Source: Treponema sp. | Lineage (GTDB): Bacteria; Spirochaetota; Spirochaetia; Treponematales; Treponemataceae | Length of the DNA: 60,657 nt | Assembly: GCA_016286365.1 (NCBI GenBank) | Contig: JAEESN010000017.1 | Span: forward strand, 1-60,657 | Direction: 5' to 3' | Shown here: piece by piece, positions 25,590 through 34,062 of the stretch | Layout of the letters: every line of letters starts with the position of its first letter | How positions within the stretch are numbered: position 1 is the first letter of the stretch | Made by a program: the position numbers and the translations under genes | The notes under the pieces: model-generated | Told to the model about the DNA's origin: nothing | What the model saw: only the letters and a program-made list of their open reading frames with translations | Database searches by the model: none

Positions 25590-26621
25590 ATGGCATTTGT
25601 AGAAGATTTATTAAACAAGGCAAAGGCTGCAAATAAAACAATCGTTTTATGCGAAGGCGAAGATAAACGTGTTGTAGAAGCAGCATCAAAAATCGTAAAA
25701 GAAGGAATCGCAAAAATCATTTTGATTGGAAGCGACGATGACATTAAGGCAAGCGGAAGCAATGCAGATTTAAGCGGTGTAACAATCGTTGACCCTGCAA
25801 AAGATGCAAACGCAGATAAATATGCAGAACTCCTTTTTAAGGCACGCGAAGGAAAAATCAACAAGAAAACAGGAGCTCCTGAATATGCTGATGTAGCTGC
25901 TGCAAAAGCCGCTATCTTAAAAGATCACACTATGTACGGAGCTCTCATCCTTAAGGCTGGAGATGCAGACGGATTTGTTTCTGGTGCATGCCACTCAACT
26001 GCAAACACTTTACGCCCTGGTCTTCAGGTAATCAAAACTGCACCTGGATTTAAGACTGTTTCAAGCTGCTTTATCATGGTAGCACCACAGGGTGGAAATC
26101 CATACATCAAAGAAGGCGTTTCTGTTTTCGGTGACTGTGCAATCAACATTGAACCTACAGCAGAAGAACTCTGCGACATTGCAATTGCATCTGCAGACAC
26201 AGCTAAAAAAATCGGTGGAATTGAACCACGCGTAGCACTCCTTTCTTTCTCTACAAAGGGTTCTGGAAACGATGCAAAATTCTACGACACTGTAACAAAA
26301 GTTCAGAAGGCTACAGAACTTGCAAAAGCTGCTGCCCCGGACTTAGCATTGGACGGAGAATTCCAGTTTGATGCAGCAATCGCTCCTGAAGTTGGAGAAC
26401 TCAAGGCTCCTGGAAGCAAGGTTGCAGGTCACGCAAACGTATTCATCTTCCCTAACATCAACGCAGGAAACATCGGATACAAAATCTGTCAGCGCATGGG
26501 CGGATGGATGGCAATCGGTCCAATCTGTCAGGGCTTTGCAAAACCATTAAACGACCTTAGCCGCGGCTGTAACGTAGAAGACATTGTTGCAACTGTTGCT
26601 GTTACCGCTTTACAGGCATAA
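25590..26621 (+). CDS. pta: Phosphate acetyltransferase
   Basis: The enzyme interconverts acetyl-CoA and acetyl phosphate, the first step of acetate formation. Its 343 residues are the short single-domain type. VLCEGEDKRVVEAA lies at the N-terminus, DGFVSGACHSTANTLRP is the family signature, and SFSTKGSGNDAKF and GEFQFDAAIAPEVGE follow. The C-terminus with NINAGNIGYKICQRMGG is typical. The frame shows strong codon bias, as expected for a highly expressed fermentation gene. No ackA is next to it. Confidence 0.96.
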   Translation: MAFVEDLLNKAKAANKTIVLCEGEDKRVVEAASKIVKEGIAKIILIGSDDDIKASGSNADLSGVTIVDPAKDANADKYAELLFKAREGKINKKTGAPEYADVAAAKAAILKDHTMYGALILKAGDADGFVSGACHSTANTLRPGLQVIKTAPGFKTVSSCFIMVAPQGGNPYIKEGVSVFGDCAINIEPTAEELCDIAIASADTAKKIGGIEPRVALLSFSTKGSGNDAKFYDTVTKVQKATELAKAAAPDLALDGEFQFDAAIAPEVGELKAPGSKVAGHANVFIFPNINAGNIGYKICQRMGGWMAIGPICQGFAKPLNDLSRGCNVEDIVATVAVTALQA

Positions 26622-26673
26622 AAATAACACGTGGCGCATTGATAATTAATCAATCTGTGCCGACTTAAATAAA

Positions 26674-26721
26674 AAAGAGCTGTCCTTTTAGAAGTTTTAA
26701 AACCTCCAAGGACAGCTCTTT
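26674..26721. terminator. Bidirectional terminator between pta and the aldo/keto reductase
   Basis: AAAGAGCTGTCCTT and AAGGACAGCTCTTT pair over 14 bases around a 20-base loop, with an A run before and T residues after. It can serve both converging genes. Confidence 0.75.
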
Positions 26722-26750
26722 ACGTTTAACCTATATTTACTCTTAAAGTC

Positions 26751-27857
26751 TTATGCTTCGAATGTATTTTTTACTTCTTTAAGAAGATCGATTATCTTAA
26801 GCTTTTGAGGGCAGTGTCTCTGGCATGCGCCGCAAGAAATACAATCTCCCGGAGCTCCGCCGTTTTTCTTAGCTTCATCATAATGCCACTTATAACTTGC
26901 AACACCATAACGATTCTGTTCGTTGTAAAGTTCAAAATAGCGTGGAATATTAATCTTTTTAGGACATCCGTCTACACAATAGCGGCAAGCCGTACAAGGG
27001 ATGGCGATTGTCTTTGCAATAAATTTTGCAGTCTTTTTTACAGCCTTCTGTTCCTTCGAAGAAAGTGGAACAAAATACTTCATATAAGACATATTATCCT
27101 TAAGCTGTTCCATATTGCTCATACCGCTCAAAACAACAAGGATATTATCAAGGCTGGCACAATATCTTACAGCCCAGCTTGCAAGGCTAGCATCAGGATT
27201 TACCTTATTGAAATACTTTCTGCTTTCGTCTGTAAGATTTGCAAGACTTCCGCCCTTTATAGGCTCCATGATGGAAACCTGAATGCCGTGTTTACGACAT
27301 ACTTCATAACACTTACGACTCTGAACGTTATCGCTTTCCCAGTCAATATAGTTAATCTGAAGCTGAACAAGTTCTACTTCCGGATGGGCAGAAAGAATTT
27401 CTTCGAGTACATCTGCTGTATCGTGGAAGCTGAATCCCGGGTGTTTGATTTTTCCCGCAGCCTTCATCTTCTGCATCCATTCAAATCCACCAAGCTTTTC
27501 TGCTTTTTCGTAAACTTCTTTATTTAATGCGTGAAGGAAATAATAATCAAAATAATCAACATGACATTTTTCAAGCTGCTCGTCAAAAATCTTCTGTAAT
27601 TCTGAGCTTTCTTTCATGCTCCATAAAGGCATTTTTGTTGTTACCTGGAATTCATTTCTTGGGTATCGTTTTCCTACGAGTTCACCAAAAATTTTCTCGC
27701 TGAATCCACCATGATATACCCATGCAGTATCAAAGTAAGTGAAACCCTCTTTCATATAAGTGTCTATCATATCGCGGGTTTTTTCTAAATCTACGTTTCC
27801 CCAGGTCTTATCTTCCGAATAAGGAAGCCTCATGAGCCCAAAACCTAACTTTTTCAT
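26751..27857 (-). CDS. Aldo/keto reductase with C-terminal ferredoxin domain
   Basis: The 368-residue protein has a complete aldo/keto reductase barrel. Its N-terminal part FDTAWVYHGG carries Asp and the catalytic Tyr, FQVTTKMP carries the Lys, and DYYFLHALN carries the His. The C-terminal 90 residues hold a two-cluster ferredoxin: CTACRYCVDGCPKK and CISCGACQRHCPQK. This fits a ferredoxin-linked oxidoreductase of fermentative anaerobes. The substrate is unknown. GAGGT precedes the ATG. Compare the catalytically incomplete relative at 58778. Confidence 0.9.
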   Translation of the reverse strand: MKKLGFGLMRLPYSEDKTWGNVDLEKTRDMIDTYMKEGFTYFDTAWVYHGGFSEKIFGELVGKRYPRNEFQVTTKMPLWSMKESSELQKIFDEQLEKCHVDYFDYYFLHALNKEVYEKAEKLGGFEWMQKMKAAGKIKHPGFSFHDTADVLEEILSAHPEVELVQLQINYIDWESDNVQSRKCYEVCRKHGIQVSIMEPIKGGSLANLTDESRKYFNKVNPDASLASWAVRYCASLDNILVVLSGMSNMEQLKDNMSYMKYFVPLSSKEQKAVKKTAKFIAKTIAIPCTACRYCVDGCPKKINIPRYFELYNEQNRYGVASYKWHYDEAKKNGGAPGDCISCGACQRHCPQKLKIIDLLKEVKNTFEA

Positions 27858-27979
27858 ACTTACCTCACAGTTTTTTAAAAGCTTACTTTCTGTTAATTAT
27901 TATACTTCAATAATTTAAATAATGTTGTAAAAAATGAGTGTGAAATTGTAAAAAAATGATATTTTATATGGAAGAAAAA

Positions 27980-28435
27980 TTATTTTTTTGTTATATACCT
28001 TAAAAATGCGGTGCAGCCTTTAAGGACATCATCATAAGTGTCGTCAAAATTTCCTGTAAACCATGGATCGGCAATATCGCGGGTTAGTCCTGCAAAAGAA
28101 AGAAGGCGCACGATTTTACGCTCCGGGTCCGGATTCCAAAGGCGAGTCATGTAATAAATATTTTCGTCGTCCATTGCAACAAGAAAATCATAGCGGTCAT
28201 AATCATCTTTTGTCATCTGGCGGGCAGCGCGGCGTGTAAAAGGAATCCCCATTTGCTGGAGTTTTGTTCGTGTTCCATAGTGCATGTCGTTTCCGAGCTC
28301 TTCGCGGCTTGTTGCAGCAGATTCAATAAGAAATTCATCCTCGAGCCCCGCACGCCGAACAAGTTCCTTCATCACAAATTCGGCCATCGGTGAACGACAT
28401 ATATTTCCATGGCATACAAATAATATTTTTGTCAT
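27980..28435 (-). CDS. Low-molecular-weight protein tyrosine phosphatase
   Basis: The 151-residue protein has the P-loop VCHGNICRSPMAE, with catalytic Cys8 and Arg14. The general-acid motif IADPWFTGNFDDTYDDV lies near the C-terminus. Such phosphatases may act on phosphotyrosine proteins or, in some Gram-positives, on arginine phosphate. AAGGA lies upstream of the ATG. It stands alone, next to the small toxin-like locus. Confidence 0.9.
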   Translation of the reverse strand: MTKILFVCHGNICRSPMAEFVMKELVRRAGLEDEFLIESAATSREELGNDMHYGTRTKLQQMGIPFTRRAARQMTKDDYDRYDFLVAMDDENIYYMTRLWNPDPERKIVRLLSFAGLTRDIADPWFTGNFDDTYDDVLKGCTAFLRYITKK

Positions 28436-28467
28436 ATATAATCCTTGTTTTATAACCTCTGATGAAT

Positions 28468-28496
28468 TTGACTGCCACCAGTTTCTATGTTATATT
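28468..28496 (+). promoter_or_regulatory. Promoter of the antisense RNA
   Basis: TTGACT at 28468-28473 and TATATT at 28491-28496 are exactly 17 bp apart. The predicted start is about 28503. Confidence 0.65.
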
Positions 28497-28502
28497 AAAT
28501 GA

Positions 28503-28590
28503 AAGGAAATGCCCGTTTCTATGGGTCGTCTCCACGTTGTAAGTCAAAGCCGCCAGTCGTTGTGATGGACTATGGCGGCTTTATTTTTTA
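28503..28590 (+). ncRNA. Candidate antitoxin RNA, antisense to the end of the small ORF transcript
   Basis: The transcript would run about 85 nt from the predicted start to a hairpin, AAAGCCGCCA (28546-28555) with TGGCGGCTTT (28573-28582), and a T-rich tail. It ends over the stop codon of the minus-strand peptide gene and faces it tail to tail. This is how converging antitoxin RNAs such as RatA sit on their toxin mRNAs. The sequence encodes no sensible protein. Confidence 0.5.
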
Positions 28591-28686
28591 CTCATTTTTA
28601 TTTCTAAAATATGAGAGAACTGCTATAACAGTGCATATTATAGTGGCAACACATGTTACCGTTGTAATAATAAAATCACATGTCAT
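28588..28686 (-). CDS. Candidate type I toxin: 32-residue hydrophobic peptide
   Basis: The ORF encodes a peptide starting MTCDFIITTVTCVATIICTV and ending YFRNKNE, i.e. one membrane-spanning helix with a basic tail. AGGAGG lies seven bases before the ATG. The promoter at 28773-28801 would give a leader of about 80 nt. In this leader GCCTCC (minus strand, 28735-28740) can pair with GGAGGC of the ribosome binding site (28693-28698) around an inner hairpin, masking it. Size, hydropathy, masked start and converging RNA match type I toxins. No homologue is named. Confidence 0.55.
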   Translation of the reverse strand: MTCDFIITTVTCVATIICTVIAVLSYFRNKNE

Positions 28687-28772
28687 AAGCAAGCCTCCTG
28701 TAAATTAATTCAGCCAAAGCTGATTGAGTTACGTGGAGGCACCGCCAGAATCAGGACATTTCCTATGGTGAA

Positions 28773-28801
28773 AATATAACACGTATTTTGTATAGTGTAA
28801 A
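28773..28801 (-). promoter_or_regulatory. Promoter of the small toxin-like ORF
   Basis: On the minus strand TTTACA (28796-28801) and TATATT (28773-28778) are separated by 17 bp. The predicted start near 28766 leaves a structured leader of about 80 bases. Confidence 0.6.
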
Positions 28802-28818
28802 TGTGCGAATGATTCATT

Positions 28819-29718
28819 TTACAACATTCTGGTTTCTTTTTTGTATTCTTCAAAGCCGGGTTTTCTGGACTGTCGCTTTTCTGCCATAGGGATGCTTACA
28901 AAAAAGAACATAAGGGTATTTATAAGAGCTCCGGCTAAAAGATACCAGTAGTTCCAGCCCAGTGCAGAAACTCCTGCAAGTCCTATTCCCCACCACATAA
29001 GGATTTCGCAAAGATAATTCGGATGTCGGGAATGCTTCCAGAGTCCTGTCCTGATAAAGCCACCCACACCTGACTTTCTAAACTTATGCATCTGAATATC
29101 TGCAATTCCCTGAAAGATGGCTGCAAAAAGACTCAATGTAATAAAGAGTGCACTTGCCACACCAAAATCTGCATCTTCAAAAAAAGCTATTACAGCAGGA
29201 AGCACACATAAATAAACAACACAGGTTGGAAATAAATGAATGCCAAAAAAATTTACAACAGGATAAAAGCGTCCTGTTTTTTTCTTAAGCATAACATAAC
29301 GCCAGTCCTGATATTCAAAACTTTTAAAATTATAAACCCAGTTAGCCGTAAGTCTTATAGACCAGAAGAGAACTGTTATAAACAAATACACTGCAACAGG
29401 CGATAATGCAATCTTAGCTTCTTCATCATTTAAGCCAAGAAGGGCAGAGCCAAGTTCAGTTACCAGAATGTAATTGATAAATGTAAGACCAAGAATCACA
29501 GGCGGCTGCACACTCCAGTACGGATCATAAACCGAAGCATTATTAAAAATCAAACTGAAAATAAAAACAACAATTGTTGCACCAATATCTGCAAGCAATA
29601 ATGAAAGCACCAAAGAAAACTTCGAAGCAAAAAAAGTAAAAATAAAAAAGCCACAAACAGCTGCAAAAATATAAATCAATAAAATTATAATAAGTGAAGC
29701 AGCACGATTTTTAATCAT
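28819..29718 (-). CDS. DUF1295 integral membrane protein (steroid reductase/methyltransferase-like fold)
   Basis: The 299-residue protein has eight or so hydrophobic segments. Its family signature is at the C-terminus: TGLWKHSRHPNYLCEILMWWGIGL, where His, Pro and Asn are conserved, and IPMAEKRQSRKPGFEEYKKETRML. An internal FNNASVYDPYWSVQPP is also typical. The fold is shared with isoprenylcysteine methyltransferases and 5-alpha reductases. Substrate and reaction are not known. GGGAG precedes the ATG at 29718, and the gltX terminator overlaps this leader. Confidence 0.85.
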   Translation of the reverse strand: MIKNRAASLIIILLIYIFAAVCGFFIFTFFASKFSLVLSLLLADIGATIVVFIFSLIFNNASVYDPYWSVQPPVILGLTFINYILVTELGSALLGLNDEEAKIALSPVAVYLFITVLFWSIRLTANWVYNFKSFEYQDWRYVMLKKKTGRFYPVVNFFGIHLFPTCVVYLCVLPAVIAFFEDADFGVASALFITLSLFAAIFQGIADIQMHKFRKSGVGGFIRTGLWKHSRHPNYLCEILMWWGIGLAGVSALGWNYWYLLAGALINTLMFFFVSIPMAEKRQSRKPGFEEYKKETRML

Positions 29719-29731
29719 AAAAAAAACTCCC

Positions 29732-29765
29732 AAAAAAACGGCGACACTAAAAAAGTATCGCCGTT
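29732..29765 (-). terminator. Terminator after gltX
   Basis: AACGGCGA (29737-29744) pairs with TCGCCGTT (29758-29765). On the minus strand the stem is followed by seven T residues. It lies 12 bases after the gltX stop and next to the ribosome binding site of the DUF1295 gene. Confidence 0.8.
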
Positions 29766-29777
29766 AGATTTCATAAA

Positions 29778-31349
29778 TTACAATGTTGCCAGGGTGCGGT
29801 CGATTCTTGCAAGAGAGTGCTCTTTACCAAGAACAACAATGGAACCGATAAGTGGAGGGCTTACACGGCTTCCTGTTACGGCCATACGGATTGGCATCAT
29901 AAAGTCTCCGAGTTTAATTCCAAGCTCTTCGGCCTTTGCTTTTGCCCATTCTTCTGCTCCCTCGTGATCGAGTTCGAATACCTTTGCAACAAATTCCTTT
30001 GCTACTTCAAGTACTTCCTTAGTTTTTGCAGCATCGATTCTCTTTGGAATAATCTGATCTGCAGGAGGAACAGCTGGTTCTGTAAACATAAAGTGAACCA
30101 TTTCTGCAGCTTCTGTTAAGAACTTAAGGCGTTCCTGAATAAGCGGCATAAGTCCCATCAATGTTTTTTCAACATCTTCTGTGCTCATGTTCATGCTCTT
30201 GTCTACGCAGTATGGACGGCCGTCTTCTCCAAGTGCAACACCGGAGAATTCAGGACCAACATTTGGTTTTGGCTGAGGATTTTCCGGATTGATTTCTAAG
30301 AGGGCATCGCCGGTACCTGTAATGAACGGAAGTGTCCACTTATAAAGTTCTTCTGTAGAAAGCTGGCGGATATAGTTTCCGTTGTAATATTCAAGCTTTT
30401 TATAATCAAATACTGCAGGAGCCTTGTTCAAATGTTCAAGCTTAAAGTTCTTTGCAAGCTCTTCGAGTGTATAAAATTCTTTTCCTTCTTCGTAAGAACA
30501 GCCGAGCATTGCAACATAGTTTACGATTGCCTGTGGTAAATATCCACGTGCGCGGAATTCGTTTAAAGAAGTTGAACCGTGTCGTTTTGAAAGTTTTTTT
30601 CCGTCCGAACCGTTTACCATCGGAAGGTGACAGAATTCAGGATGCTCCCATCCGAATGATTTATACATCTGAACATGAAGCGGTGTAGAAGGAATCCATT
30701 CCTGTGCGCGCATTACGTGACTGATTTTCATAAAGTGATCGTCTACAATGTTTGCAAGGTGATAAGTCGGGAATCCGTCGCTCTTTAATAAAACAGGGTC
30801 CGGAGAAATATCTTCGTTTTTCCATTCAATATCGCCAAGGATGTGGTCATGGAATTTTGTTGTCCCTTCCATCGGAACCTTGAGTCTGATTACATATGGT
30901 TTTCCGGCATCTAAGTTTGCCTTTACTTCTTCGGGAGTTAAATGACGGCAGTTTCTGTCGTAGCCGGGTGCCATCTTATTTTCTGTCTGAATCTTTCTTA
31001 TGCGGTCAAGGCGTTCTGCATCACAAAAGCAGTAATAAGCTTCGCCGTTTTCAATCAGCTTCATGGCATATTCTTTATAAAGCTCAAATCTTTCAGACTG
31101 AACATAAGGACCATATTCACCACCTTTAGAACCGCCTTCATCCCAGTCTATTCCAAGCCATTCCATTGTATCATAGAGATTCTGAACGTATTTTTCGTCA
31201 TAGCGGGTGCGGTCTGTATCTTCCAGACGGAGAATGAATTTTCCACCCTGAGAACGTGCATATAAATAATTAAAAAGTGCAGTGCGCACACCACCAATGT
31301 GCTGCATTCCTGTTGGAGACGGTGCATATCTAACTCTTACTTCGCTCAT
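29778..31349 (-). CDS. gltX: Glutamyl-tRNA synthetase
   Basis: The 523-residue class I synthetase charges tRNA-Glu. RYAPSPTGMQHIGGVRTALFNYL carries the HIGH motif, LRLEDTDRTRY the glutamate site and KLSKRHGSTSL the KMSKS motif. The cysteines around residues 98-118 of the catalytic insertion are CFCDAERLD and NCRH. I chose ATG 31349, with GGAGG seven bases before it, rather than the longer frame. The C-terminal anticodon-binding helices are complete. Confidence 0.95.
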   Translation of the reverse strand: MSEVRVRYAPSPTGMQHIGGVRTALFNYLYARSQGGKFILRLEDTDRTRYDEKYVQNLYDTMEWLGIDWDEGGSKGGEYGPYVQSERFELYKEYAMKLIENGEAYYCFCDAERLDRIRKIQTENKMAPGYDRNCRHLTPEEVKANLDAGKPYVIRLKVPMEGTTKFHDHILGDIEWKNEDISPDPVLLKSDGFPTYHLANIVDDHFMKISHVMRAQEWIPSTPLHVQMYKSFGWEHPEFCHLPMVNGSDGKKLSKRHGSTSLNEFRARGYLPQAIVNYVAMLGCSYEEGKEFYTLEELAKNFKLEHLNKAPAVFDYKKLEYYNGNYIRQLSTEELYKWTLPFITGTGDALLEINPENPQPKPNVGPEFSGVALGEDGRPYCVDKSMNMSTEDVEKTLMGLMPLIQERLKFLTEAAEMVHFMFTEPAVPPADQIIPKRIDAAKTKEVLEVAKEFVAKVFELDHEGAEEWAKAKAEELGIKLGDFMMPIRMAVTGSRVSPPLIGSIVVLGKEHSLARIDRTLATL

Positions 31350-31405
31350 ATCTAACCTCCGCCACGCAATTATGACGCGCAGCTTAATCAATAAAATTAA
31401 TGCAT

Positions 31406-31434
31406 ATTATAGAGAAAAAACATTCTTTATACAA
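31406..31434 (-). promoter_or_regulatory. Promoter of gltX
   Basis: TTGTAT (31429-31434) and TATAAT (31406-31411) on the minus strand are 17 bp apart, about 60 bases before the start codon. Confidence 0.65.
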
Positions 31435-31475
31435 TAAAACTTTTTTTTTCTGCAAACCTGATATAAAATAGAAGT

Positions 31476-31934
31476 ATGGACGCAAAATTAATTAATGCAT
31501 TTTTAACCGCTGGAATGGACGCTTTTGAATCCATGTTCCAGATTACAACTCAAAACAAAGAGCCTTATATTCTTGATATTAATGCAGGTCATCCATGGGA
31601 AGTTTCGGGGATTATCGGCGCAACAGGCTTTCACAAGGGAATTGTAGCATTCCGTCTTCATAAGGTGCTGGCTTCTAAAATGCTGGAAGTTTCCGGAATT
31701 GAATGTAAGCCCGACGAAAGGGAAGAAATGGCATGCGAGCTTGTAAGTGAATTTACAAACATCATCTCGGGAAACGCTATTTCAAAAATTCCTGAATATG
31801 AACTTGAGATTTCACCACCGCTTACAGTTTCCGGTCCTAACCATCAGATTATGTGGCCTAAGAACTTTCCTGTAATTGCAATTCCATTTTCCACAAAATA
31901 TGGTTCATTCGAAGTTGATGTATGTTTTAAATAA
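31476..31934 (+). CDS. cheX: Chemotaxis phosphatase CheX
   Basis: CheX dephosphorylates CheY-P and is the usual CheY phosphatase of spirochaetes. The 152-residue protein carries the helix with the catalytic Glu and Asn in CELVSEFTNIISGNAIS, about residues 88-104. The HPWEVSGIIGATGFHKG strand region and FPVIAIPFSTKYGSFEVDV match the family fold. The Shine-Dalgarno is weak (AGAAG). It stands next to a methyl-accepting chemotaxis protein, but the two have separate promoters. Confidence 0.87.
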   Translation: MDAKLINAFLTAGMDAFESMFQITTQNKEPYILDINAGHPWEVSGIIGATGFHKGIVAFRLHKVLASKMLEVSGIECKPDEREEMACELVSEFTNIISGNAISKIPEYELEISPPLTVSGPNHQIMWPKNFPVIAIPFSTKYGSFEVDVCFK

Positions 31935-32130
31935 AACGGCACTCAAAAAAACATTACAAAAAATATCTCAATGCTGTATCTTTAGTTTTTCCTGCTGATA
32001 AAGAGATGCAATTGTTTCTATAACAAAAAGATATAACTGTTATCCTGTTAAAAAAAAACAATTTATGCTATAAATTTTCCGGATATATGCTATAATACTA
32101 TATACCAATACAAACTTGGAAGGAGTTTCT

Positions 32131-33996
32131 ATGGAACAGAAGAAAATTATACCCTGGTATTGCTATGCCTTTATCTTCGCAACAACCATGGCACCGGTTC
32201 TTTTATTCAGAGTTCTTGCTGCTTTTTTAAATCTTTATTCGTATCAGGAATTCGGAAAATTTGCTATCCATCCTGCAATGATTTTCGGGTACCTTTTTTC
32301 GGCAGGCTGTTCAACAGGAATCTGTTATCTACTTAATAAAACAATAAAACTCTACATGGCAGATCCCTCTCAGAGAACTCTCGTTAACAAAAGATTTAAA
32401 CTCATTTCTACATTAAACGTAGCTCTTCCTCTTTTTAATATTGTAATGGAAGGCGTAGTCGTTTCGCTTCTGGTAGTTGCTAAAGGCTGGATTCCGGAAT
32501 CTTTCCATGGAGAATCTCCCGTACCCTGTACAATTCTTTTTTCAATTGCCCTCGTAGGTGAATTCGGACTTTTATTCTATATGTTTTATATCCGTATTCT
32601 TGAACCCCGCATTGCATTTATTGACTTCCCTAAAGAAGAAATATCCATGTCTCTTATGAAGAGAAATGTTCTTACCCTTTTGTTTGCTCTTCTTGGAAGC
32701 CTTTTTCTTATCATCGTTGTTATGGTTATTCCGGAAAACCTTGCAGAAGGCCGCGATGCCCTTATTTCCAGAATTATCCCTATTGCGGCATATACACTCA
32801 TCTACTTCCTTGTAATTGAATACATCCTTGTTTCAGATGTTAAAAATTGTGTAGCTGATATTGATGAACTTGCATCTGCACTCTCTCAGAAAGATTATAC
32901 AATCGAAGATAAAAAACCAAATAACCGCAGTGAGCTTGGTGTAATCATACAGAATATGAACTCATTAAAAAGACATATGGGTTCAATTCTTTCTGCAATC
33001 AATAATTCAACAAAAAATTCTGTACGCCAGTCAGATGACCTTGTTGCAAACATGGATACAACTACAGACAATATCCTGAACATTACAGAAGCATTGAGCA
33101 GCGTTAAAAACGAAATGGAAAATCAGTCTGCCGGTGTACAGGAAACAAATTCTTCCATAGAACAGATTATGGGTAACATCCGTTCGCTCAACAATGCAAT
33201 TGAATCACAGGCTGCAGGCGTTACTCAGTCATCTGCCGCTGTAGAAGAAATGGTTGCAAATATTCAGAGTGTTTCTCAAATCCTCGAAAAAAACAGTGAA
33301 GTTGTACGCCTTCTTGGAGATGCCTCAGATCAGGGACAGGAAAAAGTTCGTATTGCAGTACAGACAGCAGAACATGTTCTCCAGCAGTCAGCAGGTATTT
33401 TACAGGCTTCGAGCGTCATCCAGACAATCGCAACTCAGACAAACCTTCTTGCAATGAATGCTGCAATTGAATCTGCTCATGCCGGAGAAGCAGGAAAAGG
33501 ATTCGCCGTTGTAGCAGAAGAAATCCGTAAGCTTGCAGAACAGTCAGGAACACAGAGCAAGGCTATCGACGAAAACCTCAAATCGCTTTCAGAAGCAATT
33601 GAACAGATTACAACAGATATCAAACAGGTCCAGACTTCCTTCTCTAATATTTATGAGCTTTCACAGCAGGTAAAACAGCAGGAAAGCGTTATTTCAAATG
33701 CAATGGAAGAACAGAATGCCGGAAACCAGCAGGTGCTCGAAGCAATGCGCTCAATCAGTAATTCTACAACAGAAGTAAAAAATGGTTCTGCCGAAATGCT
33801 TGTTGGTGGAGAACAGATTCTTCGCGAAATGCACAATCTTGCAGAAGTAACAAGAAATATTTCCGATACAATGAATCAGATTAACAGCTTCTCACAGCAG
33901 ATTTCTGATGCAGCAACAATAACCAAGGCATCTACAAGCGGAACTAAGGAAAACCTTAACAAACTTGCAACAGAACTTAACGAATTTAAACTTTAG
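32131..33996 (+). CDS. Methyl-accepting chemotaxis protein
   Basis: The 621-residue receptor has about six transmembrane segments in the first 240 residues and little periplasmic sequence, so it probably senses within the membrane or indirectly. A HAMP-like linker (about 245-290) leads into the signalling coiled coil. The hairpin tip reads [41 protein letters not shown] near residues 430-470. I set the start at 32131 with AAGGAG before it. There is no CheW-binding pentapeptide at the end. Confidence 0.9.
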   Translation: MEQKKIIPWYCYAFIFATTMAPVLLFRVLAAFLNLYSYQEFGKFAIHPAMIFGYLFSAGCSTGICYLLNKTIKLYMADPSQRTLVNKRFKLISTLNVALPLFNIVMEGVVVSLLVVAKGWIPESFHGESPVPCTILFSIALVGEFGLLFYMFYIRILEPRIAFIDFPKEEISMSLMKRNVLTLLFALLGSLFLIIVVMVIPENLAEGRDALISRIIPIAAYTLIYFLVIEYILVSDVKNCVADIDELASALSQKDYTIEDKKPNNRSELGVIIQNMNSLKRHMGSILSAINNSTKNSVRQSDDLVANMDTTTDNILNITEALSSVKNEMENQSAGVQETNSSIEQIMGNIRSLNNAIESQAAGVTQSSAAVEEMVANIQSVSQILEKNSEVVRLLGDASDQGQEKVRIAVQTAEHVLQQSAGILQASSVIQTIATQTNLLAMNAAIESAHAGEAGKGFAVVAEEIRKLAEQSGTQSKAIDENLKSLSEAIEQITTDIKQVQTSFSNIYELSQQVKQQESVISNAMEEQNAGNQQVLEAMRSISNSTTEVKNGSAEMLVGGEQILREMHNLAEVTRNISDTMNQINSFSQQISDAATITKASTSGTKENLNKLATELNEFKL

Positions 33997-34062
33997 TAAT
34001 TTTCGAAAATAGCATATAATATCTATATCTCTCCCATTCAGGGAAATCGCTAGGGGTGGTAA

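Noticed and set aside
25514..25864. N-terminal extension of the 24743 membrane protein
   Set aside because: It is antisense to pta. GGGGAAG and an ATG at 25513 give the better start.
28499..28708. 69-codon plus-strand frame opposite the toxin-like ORF
   Set aside because: It has no ribosome binding site, lies on the antisense RNA strand and runs through its terminator.
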